The notes under the pieces were generated by a model that was not told the origin of the DNA, did no database searches, and saw nothing but the letters and a program-made list of their open reading frames with translations. A program made the position numbers and the translations under genes. From an uncultured bacterium (GTDB lineage: Bacteria; Bacillota; Clostridia; Lachnospirales; Lachnospiraceae), in contig CAOKFN010000036.1 of NCBI GenBank assembly GCA_948467735.1, forward strand, positions 1-46,413: a DNA stretch of 46,413 nt. The letters are read 5' to 3'. Shown piece after piece: positions 33,360 to 41,466 of this stretch (its first letter is position 1; every line of letters starts with the position of its first letter).

Positions 33360-34757
33360 TTATATTCCGTTCCTTTCCTGCCATTCTTCCATCGCCTTTT
33401 GAATCTGCCAAGAGATCAGCTGCGGTCCCAGATAATCGGAAAGTCCCATGCCTGTCTCCGTCAGCCCAAGATATATCTCCTGTTTTCGCCGTCTCCTTGT
33501 TCCCGCCGTCTCTCTCCCCCTGTCGGCGCTCTCTTTGGGCAGACCTCCCGCTTCCCCGCAGGCCGCCGTCCGGGGCTCCTTGGATTCTCTCAATTCCACA
33601 TACCCCTGATCCATCCACTCCCCCAGAATGGGAAAATCCTCCATAACTTTCCCTCCAAACCGCTCCTCATAACGTCCCGTTTCCAATCCCGGCCGAATCA
33701 GCAAATGCCGAATGACATAGCGGCGTTTCAATTCTTCCTCCGTCAGCAGGATTCCGTGGGTAATCCGGGTAAAATCCACCGTGTCTTCATATTCCTTCAG
33801 ACGCGCAAGGCACTCCCTTCCGCTCACGGCATAAGGAGTGCTAAAATGCAGACGGCCCAAATAACTCCTCCCCCCGCAGCCCAAGCCCAATGACGTACTC
33901 AAGCCGCATTCCGAGAACTCCCTCCCCTCTTTGCGCCTTACAAACCGCCGCATGGAATCCTGCCGAAAGCCTTCCTCCAGCAGATAATCTCTGGCCCTTA
34001 GATACTGCCCATACGCCGACTCCGGGTCCGGAACCACCCCTTCCCGCCATAGTCCCACCCCCCGTTTCACATACAAGGGATACAAAAAAATCTCATCCGG
34101 CCGGAAAAGCGCCGCCTCCTTTAAAGACGCCAGCAGACTCTCTTTCGTCTGACCCGGAATCCCGTAAATAAAATCCACGTTAACGGTGGGAAAATCAAAA
34201 GATTTCAAAAGCGCCAAAGCCTCCCTTGCCCTTTCCGCGGTGTGCATCCTGCGCAGGGCGGCAAGCTCTTTGTTGTCAAAGCTTTGGATTCCCATGCTGA
34301 CCCTCGTGACCCCCGCCCGCTTTAATATGGCAAGCTTTTCCTTGGTGGTCTGATTGGGCGCCGTCTCTATCACCAGCTCCCTCCCCTCGGAGAACTCAAA
34401 ATGGGTATCCAGCAGACAAAAGATTCGTTCCAGCTGCGCCTCCGTCAAAAACAAGGGCGTGCCCCCGCCAATCACCAAATCTAAAAACCGGGCGCCATAA
34501 GCCGCTAAAAGCGCCCCATACTGCCCGGCCTGCCGTTCCACTGTCTCCAAGTATCCATCCACCGCTTCTTTACTCTGCCCCGTCACGGAAAAAAGATTGC
34601 AATAACCGCACTTTGCCTGACAAAAAGGAAGATGAAGATAGAGACCATGCCCCCCGCCCGATAGCAGCGGGGCATATTCTCTCAGCGAAATATCCCGCAG
34701 GGGACGATAAGCCGTCTTATGGGGATAACTGTACATATACTGAACATAGGGATTCAT
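33360..34757 (-). CDS. STM4012-family radical SAM protein (HemW-like)
   Basis: A 465-residue radical S-adenosylmethionine enzyme. LHLPFCQAKCGYCNLF near residue 45 holds the CxxxCxxC cluster, followed by LVIGGGTPLFL, VSMGIQSFD and VDFIYGIPGQT as in the coproporphyrinogen-oxidase-like/HemW branch. The HNxxYW haem-binding motif of true HemW is absent at the expected place (SLGLGCGGRSYLGR instead), and the neighbours are the STM4013-4015 homologues, so the STM4012 family is the better call. Rather Arg/Glu-rich near residues 395-435. The reaction is unknown. The start has GAAAGGA upstream; 15 bp separates it from the STM4013-like gene. Confidence 0.85.
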   Translation of the reverse strand: MNPYVQYMYSYPHKTAYRPLRDISLREYAPLLSGGGHGLYLHLPFCQAKCGYCNLFSVTGQSKEAVDGYLETVERQAGQYGALLAAYGARFLDLVIGGGTPLFLTEAQLERIFCLLDTHFEFSEGRELVIETAPNQTTKEKLAILKRAGVTRVSMGIQSFDNKELAALRRMHTAERAREALALLKSFDFPTVNVDFIYGIPGQTKESLLASLKEAALFRPDEIFLYPLYVKRGVGLWREGVVPDPESAYGQYLRARDYLLEEGFRQDSMRRFVRRKEGREFSECGLSTSLGLGCGGRSYLGRLHFSTPYAVSGRECLARLKEYEDTVDFTRITHGILLTEEELKRRYVIRHLLIRPGLETGRYEERFGGKVMEDFPILGEWMDQGYVELRESKEPRTAACGEAGGLPKESADRGRETAGTRRRRKQEIYLGLTETGMGLSDYLGPQLISWQIQKAMEEWQERNGI

Positions 34758-34772
34758 ATCGGATATTTCCTT

Positions 34773-35648
34773 TCAGAGCGCAAAATGTTTATAGGGAATC
34801 GTGTTCACCACCGGATGGTTGATTCCGTGAAACTGGCACCCATCCTCCCCGTAACAGGTTCCATGATCCGAACAGCAGATGACAAAAGCGCCTCCCCTCT
34901 CCGCCTTCCATCCTTCAAACAGCCTCCCAAGTTCTCCGTCCACATACCTAAGCGCCGCGGCATGGCTCGATACACTGTCATTGGAAGCGCCTTCCAGATA
35001 GAAATAATTGGGATAATGAATCGCATCCACATTCAGGTATAAAAAAATACGTTTTTCCGCATCGGACAATTTTTTCAGAATAAAATCCACCTGATTCTTG
35101 GTGCTGTCTTTCACAGGACAGCCAAAAGACGGATTCCACCAGCTTTTCTGAAAATAGCCCGGAAACACCCGTCCTATGTCGGAACGTTTGTCAAAAAACG
35201 CCACGCCGCCCACACACCAAGTTTCGTACCCTTCCTTTGCGAGCCCTTCCATAATGGTGCTGCCCGAAAATCCATAGGCTCCCTCCGGCGGCTTCTTTCC
35301 CAGCCCGATGGACTGGGGGAAAAATAACAATTCCCTGTCCGCCACATTTTTAGCGTCATACCGACAGGGCAGAAATCCCGCGAACATCGCATGATGAGAG
35401 GGATATGTAAAATTCCCCGGCGCCTGACACTTCTGCCAAGGACCGTACTGATTCAATACGGGCGTTCTTCCCGCCGCTTCCTCCTGCACCGCCACATCAT
35501 AGCGCAGGGTATCCAGACAGATAAACAGAATATCGGAAGCCCCCACCACCTGATTCATGTCCACGGTCGGTTTTCTTCTTTCGCCGGAACCTGCAAAAAA
35601 ACGCACAGGAACCTCCGCCGCCGCTGACTGCTCCAACTCTTCGTTCAT
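34773..35648 (-). CDS. STM4013/SEN3800-family hydrolase (alkaline phosphatase/sulfatase superfamily)
   Basis: A 291-residue cytosolic hydrolase. Superfamily metal-site motifs are visible: CLDTLRYDVA (Asp ligand, near residue 46), GNFTYPSHHAMFAGFLP (Thr or Ser nucleophile region), LNVDAIHYPN and CCSDHGTCYGEDGCQFHGINH (Asp-His and distal His). There is no CxPxR formylglycine motif, so phospho- or phosphonate chemistry is more likely than sulfatase chemistry. TAGGAGA precedes the ATG. It lies between the ATP-grasp and radical SAM genes with gaps of 12 and 15 bp. Function of the family is, to my knowledge, unassigned. Confidence 0.85.
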   Translation of the reverse strand: MNEELEQSAAAEVPVRFFAGSGERRKPTVDMNQVVGASDILFICLDTLRYDVAVQEEAAGRTPVLNQYGPWQKCQAPGNFTYPSHHAMFAGFLPCRYDAKNVADRELLFFPQSIGLGKKPPEGAYGFSGSTIMEGLAKEGYETWCVGGVAFFDKRSDIGRVFPGYFQKSWWNPSFGCPVKDSTKNQVDFILKKLSDAEKRIFLYLNVDAIHYPNYFYLEGASNDSVSSHAAALRYVDGELGRLFEGWKAERGGAFVICCSDHGTCYGEDGCQFHGINHPVVNTIPYKHFAL

Positions 35649-35660
35649 ATTATAATTCTC

Positions 35661-36878
35661 CTATTTAAAGCTCCCGTTTACGGGAACCTGTTCCGGGCTG
35701 CAGCGCCCGCCCTCCATCCAGTTTTTTATCATCTCTGTCTGATGGCGGTAGATTTTATTATCATGGTAGATATCCTGATAAATTAAATCGCCCTGCGCGT
35801 TCATCTCAATAATTCGCGGGCGCAGGCTTCCTTTCTCCAGCAGAATATCGATTCCCGCGCTTCTAAGTCCCTGACAGCATTCCATGCTTTTTTCACATAA
35901 TTCAAAAACGGCTTCCAGCACGGAGCCGGGAAGTCCCAGCGCCGCCGCTTCCAAGGGATGATTGTTCAAATGCAGATTGGTAATCGGCCCCTTGGAAAGC
36001 CTCGCCAGAATAAAGTCCATTCTGCCGTCTTGAACCACCGCCCGCAAATCATAAGAAAATCCCTGATATTCCGCTTTGGCATACCACCTCTCCACAATAC
36101 AGTCCATCGCCAGAAGCCTGTCCAGCAGAGGCAGAATTTCCTCTTTGTCCGTAAAATGCCGAAGGCGCTTTGTATTGATAAGGCCATATTCCGGTGATCG
36201 CATGGCGCAGGTATAAAGAACCATCCGCCCCAAGGAGGGCTGCCAGCGGAAAGCGGACACTCCCGCCGCACCGGATCCCCTCACGGGCTTGATAAAGACC
36301 TGAGAAATCCGCTCTTCCCTCATCGCTGCCATAAGCCCCTCCACTGACCATTTCCCTCTCTTTAACTCATTCTCCTCTTTGAAAAATTCTGCTGCCGCTC
36401 CCTCAGAGTATCTCTTCTCCCTGTGCAAAGCTTCCTTCGGACGCCGCTTCTTTGGATTCCGGTCCGCCCCCGCCGAAGGCCTTCCGGCCGTGCCTGCGCC
36501 GCCCGGCGCATCCCCTCCTGTCAGCTCTTCCGTGACGGAAAGTCCGGCCTCCCTCAGCCGATTCTTACACGCCCGCTTATCCAGCAGGGCCGCAATCGCC
36601 GTCGGATGATTCAAAAATTCTATTTCCTGCTCTTTGGCCCTTTGGGACAAGGTTTCCAGACATTCCAAATAATCCCCTGTCAGCCCCTCCAGCTCTTCCA
36701 GCGAACAGCTCTCCCACAGGGGCGGATCAATTTTCAGGAAGCCCTCCGTCCACGGCAGTTCTGTCTTCCAATTCCTCCAATCCATCAAATGAAACGAAAT
36801 TCCCGCCTCTGCCGCCGCCCGTTCCAGATAGACGGTTCTCTTCGTATTCGGGTTCCCCAGAAGCGCCGCCTGCCTCAT
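35661..36878 (-). CDS. STM4014-family ATP-grasp protein
   Basis: A 405-residue protein with an ATP-grasp fold. A pre-ATP domain occupies about residues 1-120 (ending LNHPTAIAALLDKRACK). A low-complexity Gly/Pro/Arg insert runs near 125-165. The ATP-binding strand is VFIKPVRGSGAAGVSAF, and the metal-binding end is RIIEMNAQGDLIYQDIY (Glu-x-Asn). ATP-grasp enzymes join a carboxylate to an amine or thiol through an acyl phosphate. Its ATG overlaps the STM4015-like stop by four bases with no clear ribosome binding site, so it is translationally coupled. The substrate is unknown. Confidence 0.83.
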   Translation of the reverse strand: MRQAALLGNPNTKRTVYLERAAAEAGISFHLMDWRNWKTELPWTEGFLKIDPPLWESCSLEELEGLTGDYLECLETLSQRAKEQEIEFLNHPTAIAALLDKRACKNRLREAGLSVTEELTGGDAPGGAGTAGRPSAGADRNPKKRRPKEALHREKRYSEGAAAEFFKEENELKRGKWSVEGLMAAMREERISQVFIKPVRGSGAAGVSAFRWQPSLGRMVLYTCAMRSPEYGLINTKRLRHFTDKEEILPLLDRLLAMDCIVERWYAKAEYQGFSYDLRAVVQDGRMDFILARLSKGPITNLHLNNHPLEAAALGLPGSVLEAVFELCEKSMECCQGLRSAGIDILLEKGSLRPRIIEMNAQGDLIYQDIYHDNKIYRHQTEMIKNWMEGGRCSPEQVPVNGSFK

Positions 36879-37756
36879 TCAGTCAGCATGGCATTCATAT
36901 AGATTTCACCATGATATTCGCTGGGTTCCTCTCTCTCGGAGGCGTCCACCTCTATGGGAAGCTTCTCTAACCTCTTCACCATATCCTCAGACAGATAATT
37001 ATAATGCACATCCAGCTTCTTCACATTGGGCCATGAGGGCAGTTTCTCCAAAAGCATTTCGCCTCCCTTGTCCGACAACGTGCCGTTAGACAAATCCAGC
37101 GTGGTTATCTGCCCCATAAATTTGCTCTCGAGCACCACTTCCGTCAATTCGTCCTGTATCTCGCTGTCCGTGATTCCCAGATAAGTAAGAGAAGGGAAAT
37201 CAGCCTTTTCCAAAAGCTCCCTAATGGTACCGGCGTCTCCGTCAAATCCATAGTCTTCCACACCGATATAGAGAAGCAGCTTCTTTAGCTTCGGCAGCTT
37301 TGCCTTCTGTATGGACTCGATAACATCCTTGTATAATCCGCCGCAGATAATCGTCAAGGCTTCCAGATTTTCATGGACGATTTCACCCAGCTCCAAATCC
37401 ATACTGCCCTTAATCGTCAGCTCCTTCAGCTGCGGCATCGCCCCCCAAAGCTCGCTGTAATCTCCCTGCATAATCCAAGACACTTCGCACTCCTCGAAAT
37501 CCATGTCTCCCATAAAAAGCCTCTCAATATGAGAAAAGCGATCTGCATTCTCCACAATTCCGTCTATCAGCGGCTGGCAGCCGTCTTCCCACGCGCCGCC
37601 CCAGTTTCCGATGACAAGCTCCTTCAACCCCCCGAACTCCGGATCCTCCAGAATCTCCTCAATCATGGTTTCCGCAGTCTTATTTTCATCCTCATACTGC
37701 TCATAATCGTAGGCATACGTTTTTGACTCAACATTCCTGTCTTTTTCCATACTCAA
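36875..37756 (-). CDS. STM4015-family leucine-rich protein, first gene of the cassette
   Basis: A 293-residue acidic protein with leucine-rich repeat-like units (LKELVIGNWG, LKELTIKGS, LKKLLLYIG, LTYLGITDS, ITTLDLSNG, VKKLDVHYN). It carries no signal peptide or catalytic motif, so it probably recognises a partner or is itself a substrate. AAGGAGGT lies seven bases before a TTG at 37756 but 13 before the ATG at 37750, so the TTG is the likelier start. A near-consensus promoter precedes it. It overlaps the ATP-grasp gene by four bases. Confidence 0.83.
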   Translation of the reverse strand: MSMEKDRNVESKTYAYDYEQYEDENKTAETMIEEILEDPEFGGLKELVIGNWGGAWEDGCQPLIDGIVENADRFSHIERLFMGDMDFEECEVSWIMQGDYSELWGAMPQLKELTIKGSMDLELGEIVHENLEALTIICGGLYKDVIESIQKAKLPKLKKLLLYIGVEDYGFDGDAGTIRELLEKADFPSLTYLGITDSEIQDELTEVVLESKFMGQITTLDLSNGTLSDKGGEMLLEKLPSWPNVKKLDVHYNYLSEDMVKRLEKLPIEVDASEREEPSEYHGEIYMNAMLTE

Positions 37757-37790
37757 CTGATTACCTCCTTAAGCTTCGGCTTTTCTTTCT

Positions 37791-37819
37791 ATTATAGCAA
37801 AAGAGACGCGCTTCCGCAA
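37791..37819 (-). promoter_or_regulatory. Promoter of the STM4015-4012/PARG operon
   Basis: On the minus strand TTGCGG (37819-37814), 17-bp spacer, TATAAT (37796-37791). It lies in the 74-bp gap between the solute-binding-protein gene and the TTG start at 37756, so the cassette can be transcribed independently of the signalling genes. Confidence 0.75.
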
Positions 37820-37830
37820 GCAAAATTCCC

Positions 37831-38628
37831 TTACGGCTCTATCACCGCATTCTCCAGCCCGTACTTTTCCGCCCTTTCCTGCAGCACGCCGCTTAGAAAG
37901 CTCTCCCTCCAGAACGCATTCACCTTCTCCGCCAAGTCCGACCCCTTCCTGAAACCGACCCCATATTCCTCGCTGCTTAAGGAATCTATGCAGATGAGCT
38001 CTTCAAACTGCTTCCCCTCTCCAATCAGTGCTCCCGCCATAATGGCGTCGATTACGGCGGCGTCCGCTTTGCCGGAAATCACGTTCTCCAGCGCCTCCAT
38101 CTGGGAGGATGCGGAGGTAAAACGATAATTTCTATCTTTCAATTCCTGCTCTCCGGCGGAACTGACCTCCGCCGCAAAAAGCAGATGCATACAATCTTTT
38201 GCCGTCCGCAGCTTCTCCGCATTCTTCACAGGCACCACCACCATCTGGGCGTTATTCAGATATGCCGCGGAGCATTCCATTTCCTCCCGGACCTTCTCCG
38301 ACAAAGTCATGCCGTTCCAGACACAGTCAATCGTCCCGTTGTTCAAAAGCTCCGTCTTCTTTTTCCAATCAATCTCCATAAACTCCGCCGAAACCCCGAT
38401 GCTCTCCGCGAACAATCCGGCCATCTCCGCGTCGAAGCCCATCCATTTTCCGTCCTGAATATAATCCAGCGGCTCAAAATCCGTCACCCCCACCACCAGA
38501 ACGCCTTTGTCCGTCACATATTCCGAATCCGACGCAAAGGAATGCTTTACCGCCTCTTCGCCGCCGCACCCCGCAAGCACTGCAGCAGCCGCTAATACCA
38601 ATCCAGCCCATCTTATTACCCTTCTCAT
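37831..38628 (-). CDS. Solute-binding lipoprotein (SBP_bac_3, amino-acid type), orphan
   Basis: A 265-residue extracytoplasmic lipoprotein of the polar amino acid binding family. A short basic start and hydrophobic segment lead to lipobox VLAGC with Cys21. The binding domain follows (LVVGVTDFEPLDYIQDGKWMGFD, then IDCVWNGMTLSEKVRE). The ATG at 38628 follows GGAAGGAG; the frame to 38652 is unnecessary. No permease or ATPase gene is adjacent. It lies 91 bp after the DegV-fused kinase, so it may be a sensor for the kinase cluster or feed a transporter encoded elsewhere. Confidence 0.9.
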   Translation of the reverse strand: MRRVIRWAGLVLAAAAVLAGCGGEEAVKHSFASDSEYVTDKGVLVVGVTDFEPLDYIQDGKWMGFDAEMAGLFAESIGVSAEFMEIDWKKKTELLNNGTIDCVWNGMTLSEKVREEMECSAAYLNNAQMVVVPVKNAEKLRTAKDCMHLLFAAEVSSAGEQELKDRNYRFTSASSQMEALENVISGKADAAVIDAIMAGALIGEGKQFEELICIDSLSSEEYGVGFRKGSDLAEKVNAFWRESFLSGVLQERAEKYGLENAVIEP

Positions 38629-38719
38629 TCCGGCTCCTTCCAAATTCCCCACAATCCCACTGCCTCCTCAGACAGCGTAAACCACCGACAGCCCGGCGCA
38701 GGCCCTGAATGAAGATTTT

Positions 38720-41422
38720 CTAAGATTTGGCGCTTTCCAGCCTTAGATAATCTTCATTCCGTTCGCACTTCATATAAAGCAGTCCAAACGATCCCGCCCC
38801 GCAGTTGCTGGCAATCGCAGAGGAGGCTTTCTGTAGATAAATCTTCTCAAACGGACAATACTGCCGCACCATTTCCTGTATCTGCGCCAGACTTTTCTCA
38901 TCCATTCCCGCATAGGTGAGAAACAAAATCCGCCTGTCAATATTTTTGGCGTCCTTCAGCACACTGCGGATATAGCTTTTGGATACATGGGCAAAATCAC
39001 CCATCCGGATTCCCCCCACGGTCATTTTACTCTTCCGCAGCACAATCACAGGATGCAGCAATAGGGTATTGCATAAAATATGAATTTCCTTCGGAATCCT
39101 TCCTCCCCGGTAGAGCATCTGGGTACTATTGACAATGAAGGAGGTTTGTATGCGTTTTTTCAGTGTCTCCACCGTATGCACAATCTCTTCCGCCGAGGCA
39201 TTCTGCGCCGCCATATGAGCCGCGTACAACGCCGCGAGCCCCATGCCGCTGGAAAGATGGCCGGAATCGACCACAGTGACGTTTTCAAAAGACTTGGCCG
39301 CCTCGCAGGCATGCCGATAACCCTCGCTGGAATTTTTCGCCATTGCAATGTGAATGATATTCTGCGCCTCCGTCAGCTTCTCCGCGAAAAAATTCTCATA
39401 GTCCGTCACATCCGGCGCCTTGGAGGCCCCTCTTTTTCCCCGATACAGATAATCCAGCAGATCATCCGTTTCCAATTCCTTACCGTCCAAGAAACGGCCA
39501 TGTTCCGTGCAGACAAAATAAGGGTGTACCGATATGCCCAGCTTCTCCAAGAGTTCTTCCGGCAGATCGCATACGCTGTCCGTAGTGACCATGAGCGGCA
39601 CACGCTTTCTCTGATCAAACACAAGGACTTCCCTGCCCACCTCCGATTCCGAAATTTCCTCGCTCAAAAGAACCATTTCCTTGGGCAGAAGCTTCATCAC
39701 CGCCGCCTCCAGCAGCGCCCCGCTGACCGGTTTGGCCAGATAGCCGTTAAACCCTTCTTTTTTGTACAGAAGCTGGTTGTCGCTGCCCGCGTTGGCAGTC
39801 AGCGCAACCACCGGAACTTCCCGGCACATTCCCGTCGGCTGCGCGCGAATGGCATGAAGGCATTCAATCCCGTCCATGCCGGGCATCAGGTGGTCCATCA
39901 ATATCCCGTCATAATGCTTGCTCTGTGTCAGCTTCAGACATTCCGCGCCGCTTGAGGCGGTGTCGATTTGAATCTTCGTATCCGAAAGGAGTTTCTTTGC
40001 CACCATCAAATTCATATCGTTATCATCCACAATCAGCAGGCTGGCCTCCGGCGCCTCGAAGCTTTGTTTATAATGCGCCCTGCTTTCCTTCTGCATCCGG
40101 GACTCCAAGGTAAATACCCCCAGCTGCGTCTCGTCCACAATATCCTGATCCAATGTGATCAGAAAGGTGGAACCCTTCGTATAAACGCTGTTGACGCTGA
40201 TTTCCCCGCCCATTAACTGTACCAGCTGCTTTACAATGCTAAGCCCCAGCCCGGTGCCTTCGATGTGACGGTTTTTCTCCTCATCCACCCTCTGAAACGC
40301 ATTAAACAAATAGGGAATATCCTCCTTCTTTACCCCCTGTCCGGTATCCTTGACGGAATAATACACCCGCACCTTATTCACGCCCTTCCGTTCACACCGG
40401 ACCAAAAGGGTCACGGAGCCATGCTCCGTATACTTGATCGCGTTATTCAATATATTAATTAAAATCTGCTTGATTCTGACCTCATCGCCGCAGAGCATGC
40501 TTGGTATGGAGGAATCCACATCCAGATGAAAGTCCAGCCCCTTCTGCTTTGCCTTAATCCATATCATATTGATAATATCCGAAAAAAAGGCTCCCGTCTC
40601 ATAAGATACGTTCACAATATCCATTTTCCCCGATTCTATTTTGGACAAATCCAGAATGTCGTTAATGAGAGTCAATAGCATCTTGCTGGCCCCTTGGATA
40701 TTTTTGGCGTTCTCCGCAATCTCATCCGAGATATCGCCGCGCAGAATCATTTCATTGAGGCCGATGATGGTATTAATCGGAGTGCGGATTTCATGGCTCA
40801 TGCTGGAAAAAAAGTGGTTTTCCGCCTTGTTCAGCTCTTCAATCTCTTTCTTCTGCTGATTGGATATCCTGCTTTCTTCCCGATAGATGCGATTTTGAAA
40901 CAAAATCATCACGCTTGTCAAAGCGCCCACCAAAATCACGGACAGCACGGAATCCATATAAGCCATGTTCAAGGTATGCTGCATCACATATTCCGGATAA
41001 TGAAAGGTGACATAATAGCACAGCAGGGCTTCGGCCGCCCCCAGCAGCAGAAAGACCAGTCTCCTCGCCCCGTAAAGCGTAAGACTGATGTAGACAAATA
41101 CAAACACAAACCACAAGGGAGCGCCTCCATACATTCCTCCCGCCATAAAGAAATTCAGCGGCAGAAAAATAATCAGCAGTACGGCAACCAGAGAAGCGCC
41201 CAGATTGATTTTATTTTTCCTGATGCAGACCGTCCCCACAGCAATGATACATAAAATGCAGACGGCCAGCGCCGCCAGATTCGCAATGTTTTCTCCGGTA
41301 AACAGTTTGCTGAGCAGCATAAGCACCAGAGCCGTGACGCCGATTCCCGCAATCAGGCGGAACATCCGCTCCTGCAGGTTTACCTTATGATCCATAATGG
41401 GTTCCAAAAACTTCCTGATCAC
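38720..41422 (-). CDS. Hybrid histidine kinase fused to a C-terminal DegV domain
   Basis: About 900 residues: six membrane helices (25-180), HisKA with His210 in FFSSMSHEIRTPINT, HATPase (GTGLGLSIVKQL), a receiver near 478-600 (DDNDMN, Asp in ILMDHLMPGMDG, Lys in YLAKPVS), then a whole DegV/EDD domain near 625-895 (MVTTDSVCDLPEELLEKLGI, TVVDSGHLSSGMGLAA, STQMLYRGGRI). DegV (FakB-like) proteins bind fatty acids. GTG at 41422 has GGAGAGGAGAAGG upstream; a GTG at 41470 overlapping the previous stop is an alternative. It may couple lipid state to phosphorelay. Confidence 0.88.
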   Translation of the reverse strand: MIRKFLEPIMDHKVNLQERMFRLIAGIGVTALVLMLLSKLFTGENIANLAALAVCILCIIAVGTVCIRKNKINLGASLVAVLLIIFLPLNFFMAGGMYGGAPLWFVFVFVYISLTLYGARRLVFLLLGAAEALLCYYVTFHYPEYVMQHTLNMAYMDSVLSVILVGALTSVMILFQNRIYREESRISNQQKKEIEELNKAENHFFSSMSHEIRTPINTIIGLNEMILRGDISDEIAENAKNIQGASKMLLTLINDILDLSKIESGKMDIVNVSYETGAFFSDIINMIWIKAKQKGLDFHLDVDSSIPSMLCGDEVRIKQILINILNNAIKYTEHGSVTLLVRCERKGVNKVRVYYSVKDTGQGVKKEDIPYLFNAFQRVDEEKNRHIEGTGLGLSIVKQLVQLMGGEISVNSVYTKGSTFLITLDQDIVDETQLGVFTLESRMQKESRAHYKQSFEAPEASLLIVDDNDMNLMVAKKLLSDTKIQIDTASSGAECLKLTQSKHYDGILMDHLMPGMDGIECLHAIRAQPTGMCREVPVVALTANAGSDNQLLYKKEGFNGYLAKPVSGALLEAAVMKLLPKEMVLLSEEISESEVGREVLVFDQRKRVPLMVTTDSVCDLPEELLEKLGISVHPYFVCTEHGRFLDGKELETDDLLDYLYRGKRGASKAPDVTDYENFFAEKLTEAQNIIHIAMAKNSSEGYRHACEAAKSFENVTVVDSGHLSSGMGLAALYAAHMAAQNASAEEIVHTVETLKKRIQTSFIVNSTQMLYRGGRIPKEIHILCNTLLLHPVIVLRKSKMTVGGIRMGDFAHVSKSYIRSVLKDAKNIDRRILFLTYAGMDEKSLAQIQEMVRQYCPFEKIYLQKASSAIASNCGAGSFGLLYMKCERNEDYLRLESAKS

Positions 41423-41466
41423 AGTACCCTTCTCCTCTCCGGCCGCAGTACGGTCCCGCCGCGCTC

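Noticed and set aside
33360..34757. Naming the radical SAM gene hemW
   Set aside because: The HNxxYW haem-binding motif is missing and the neighbours are STM4013-4015 homologues.
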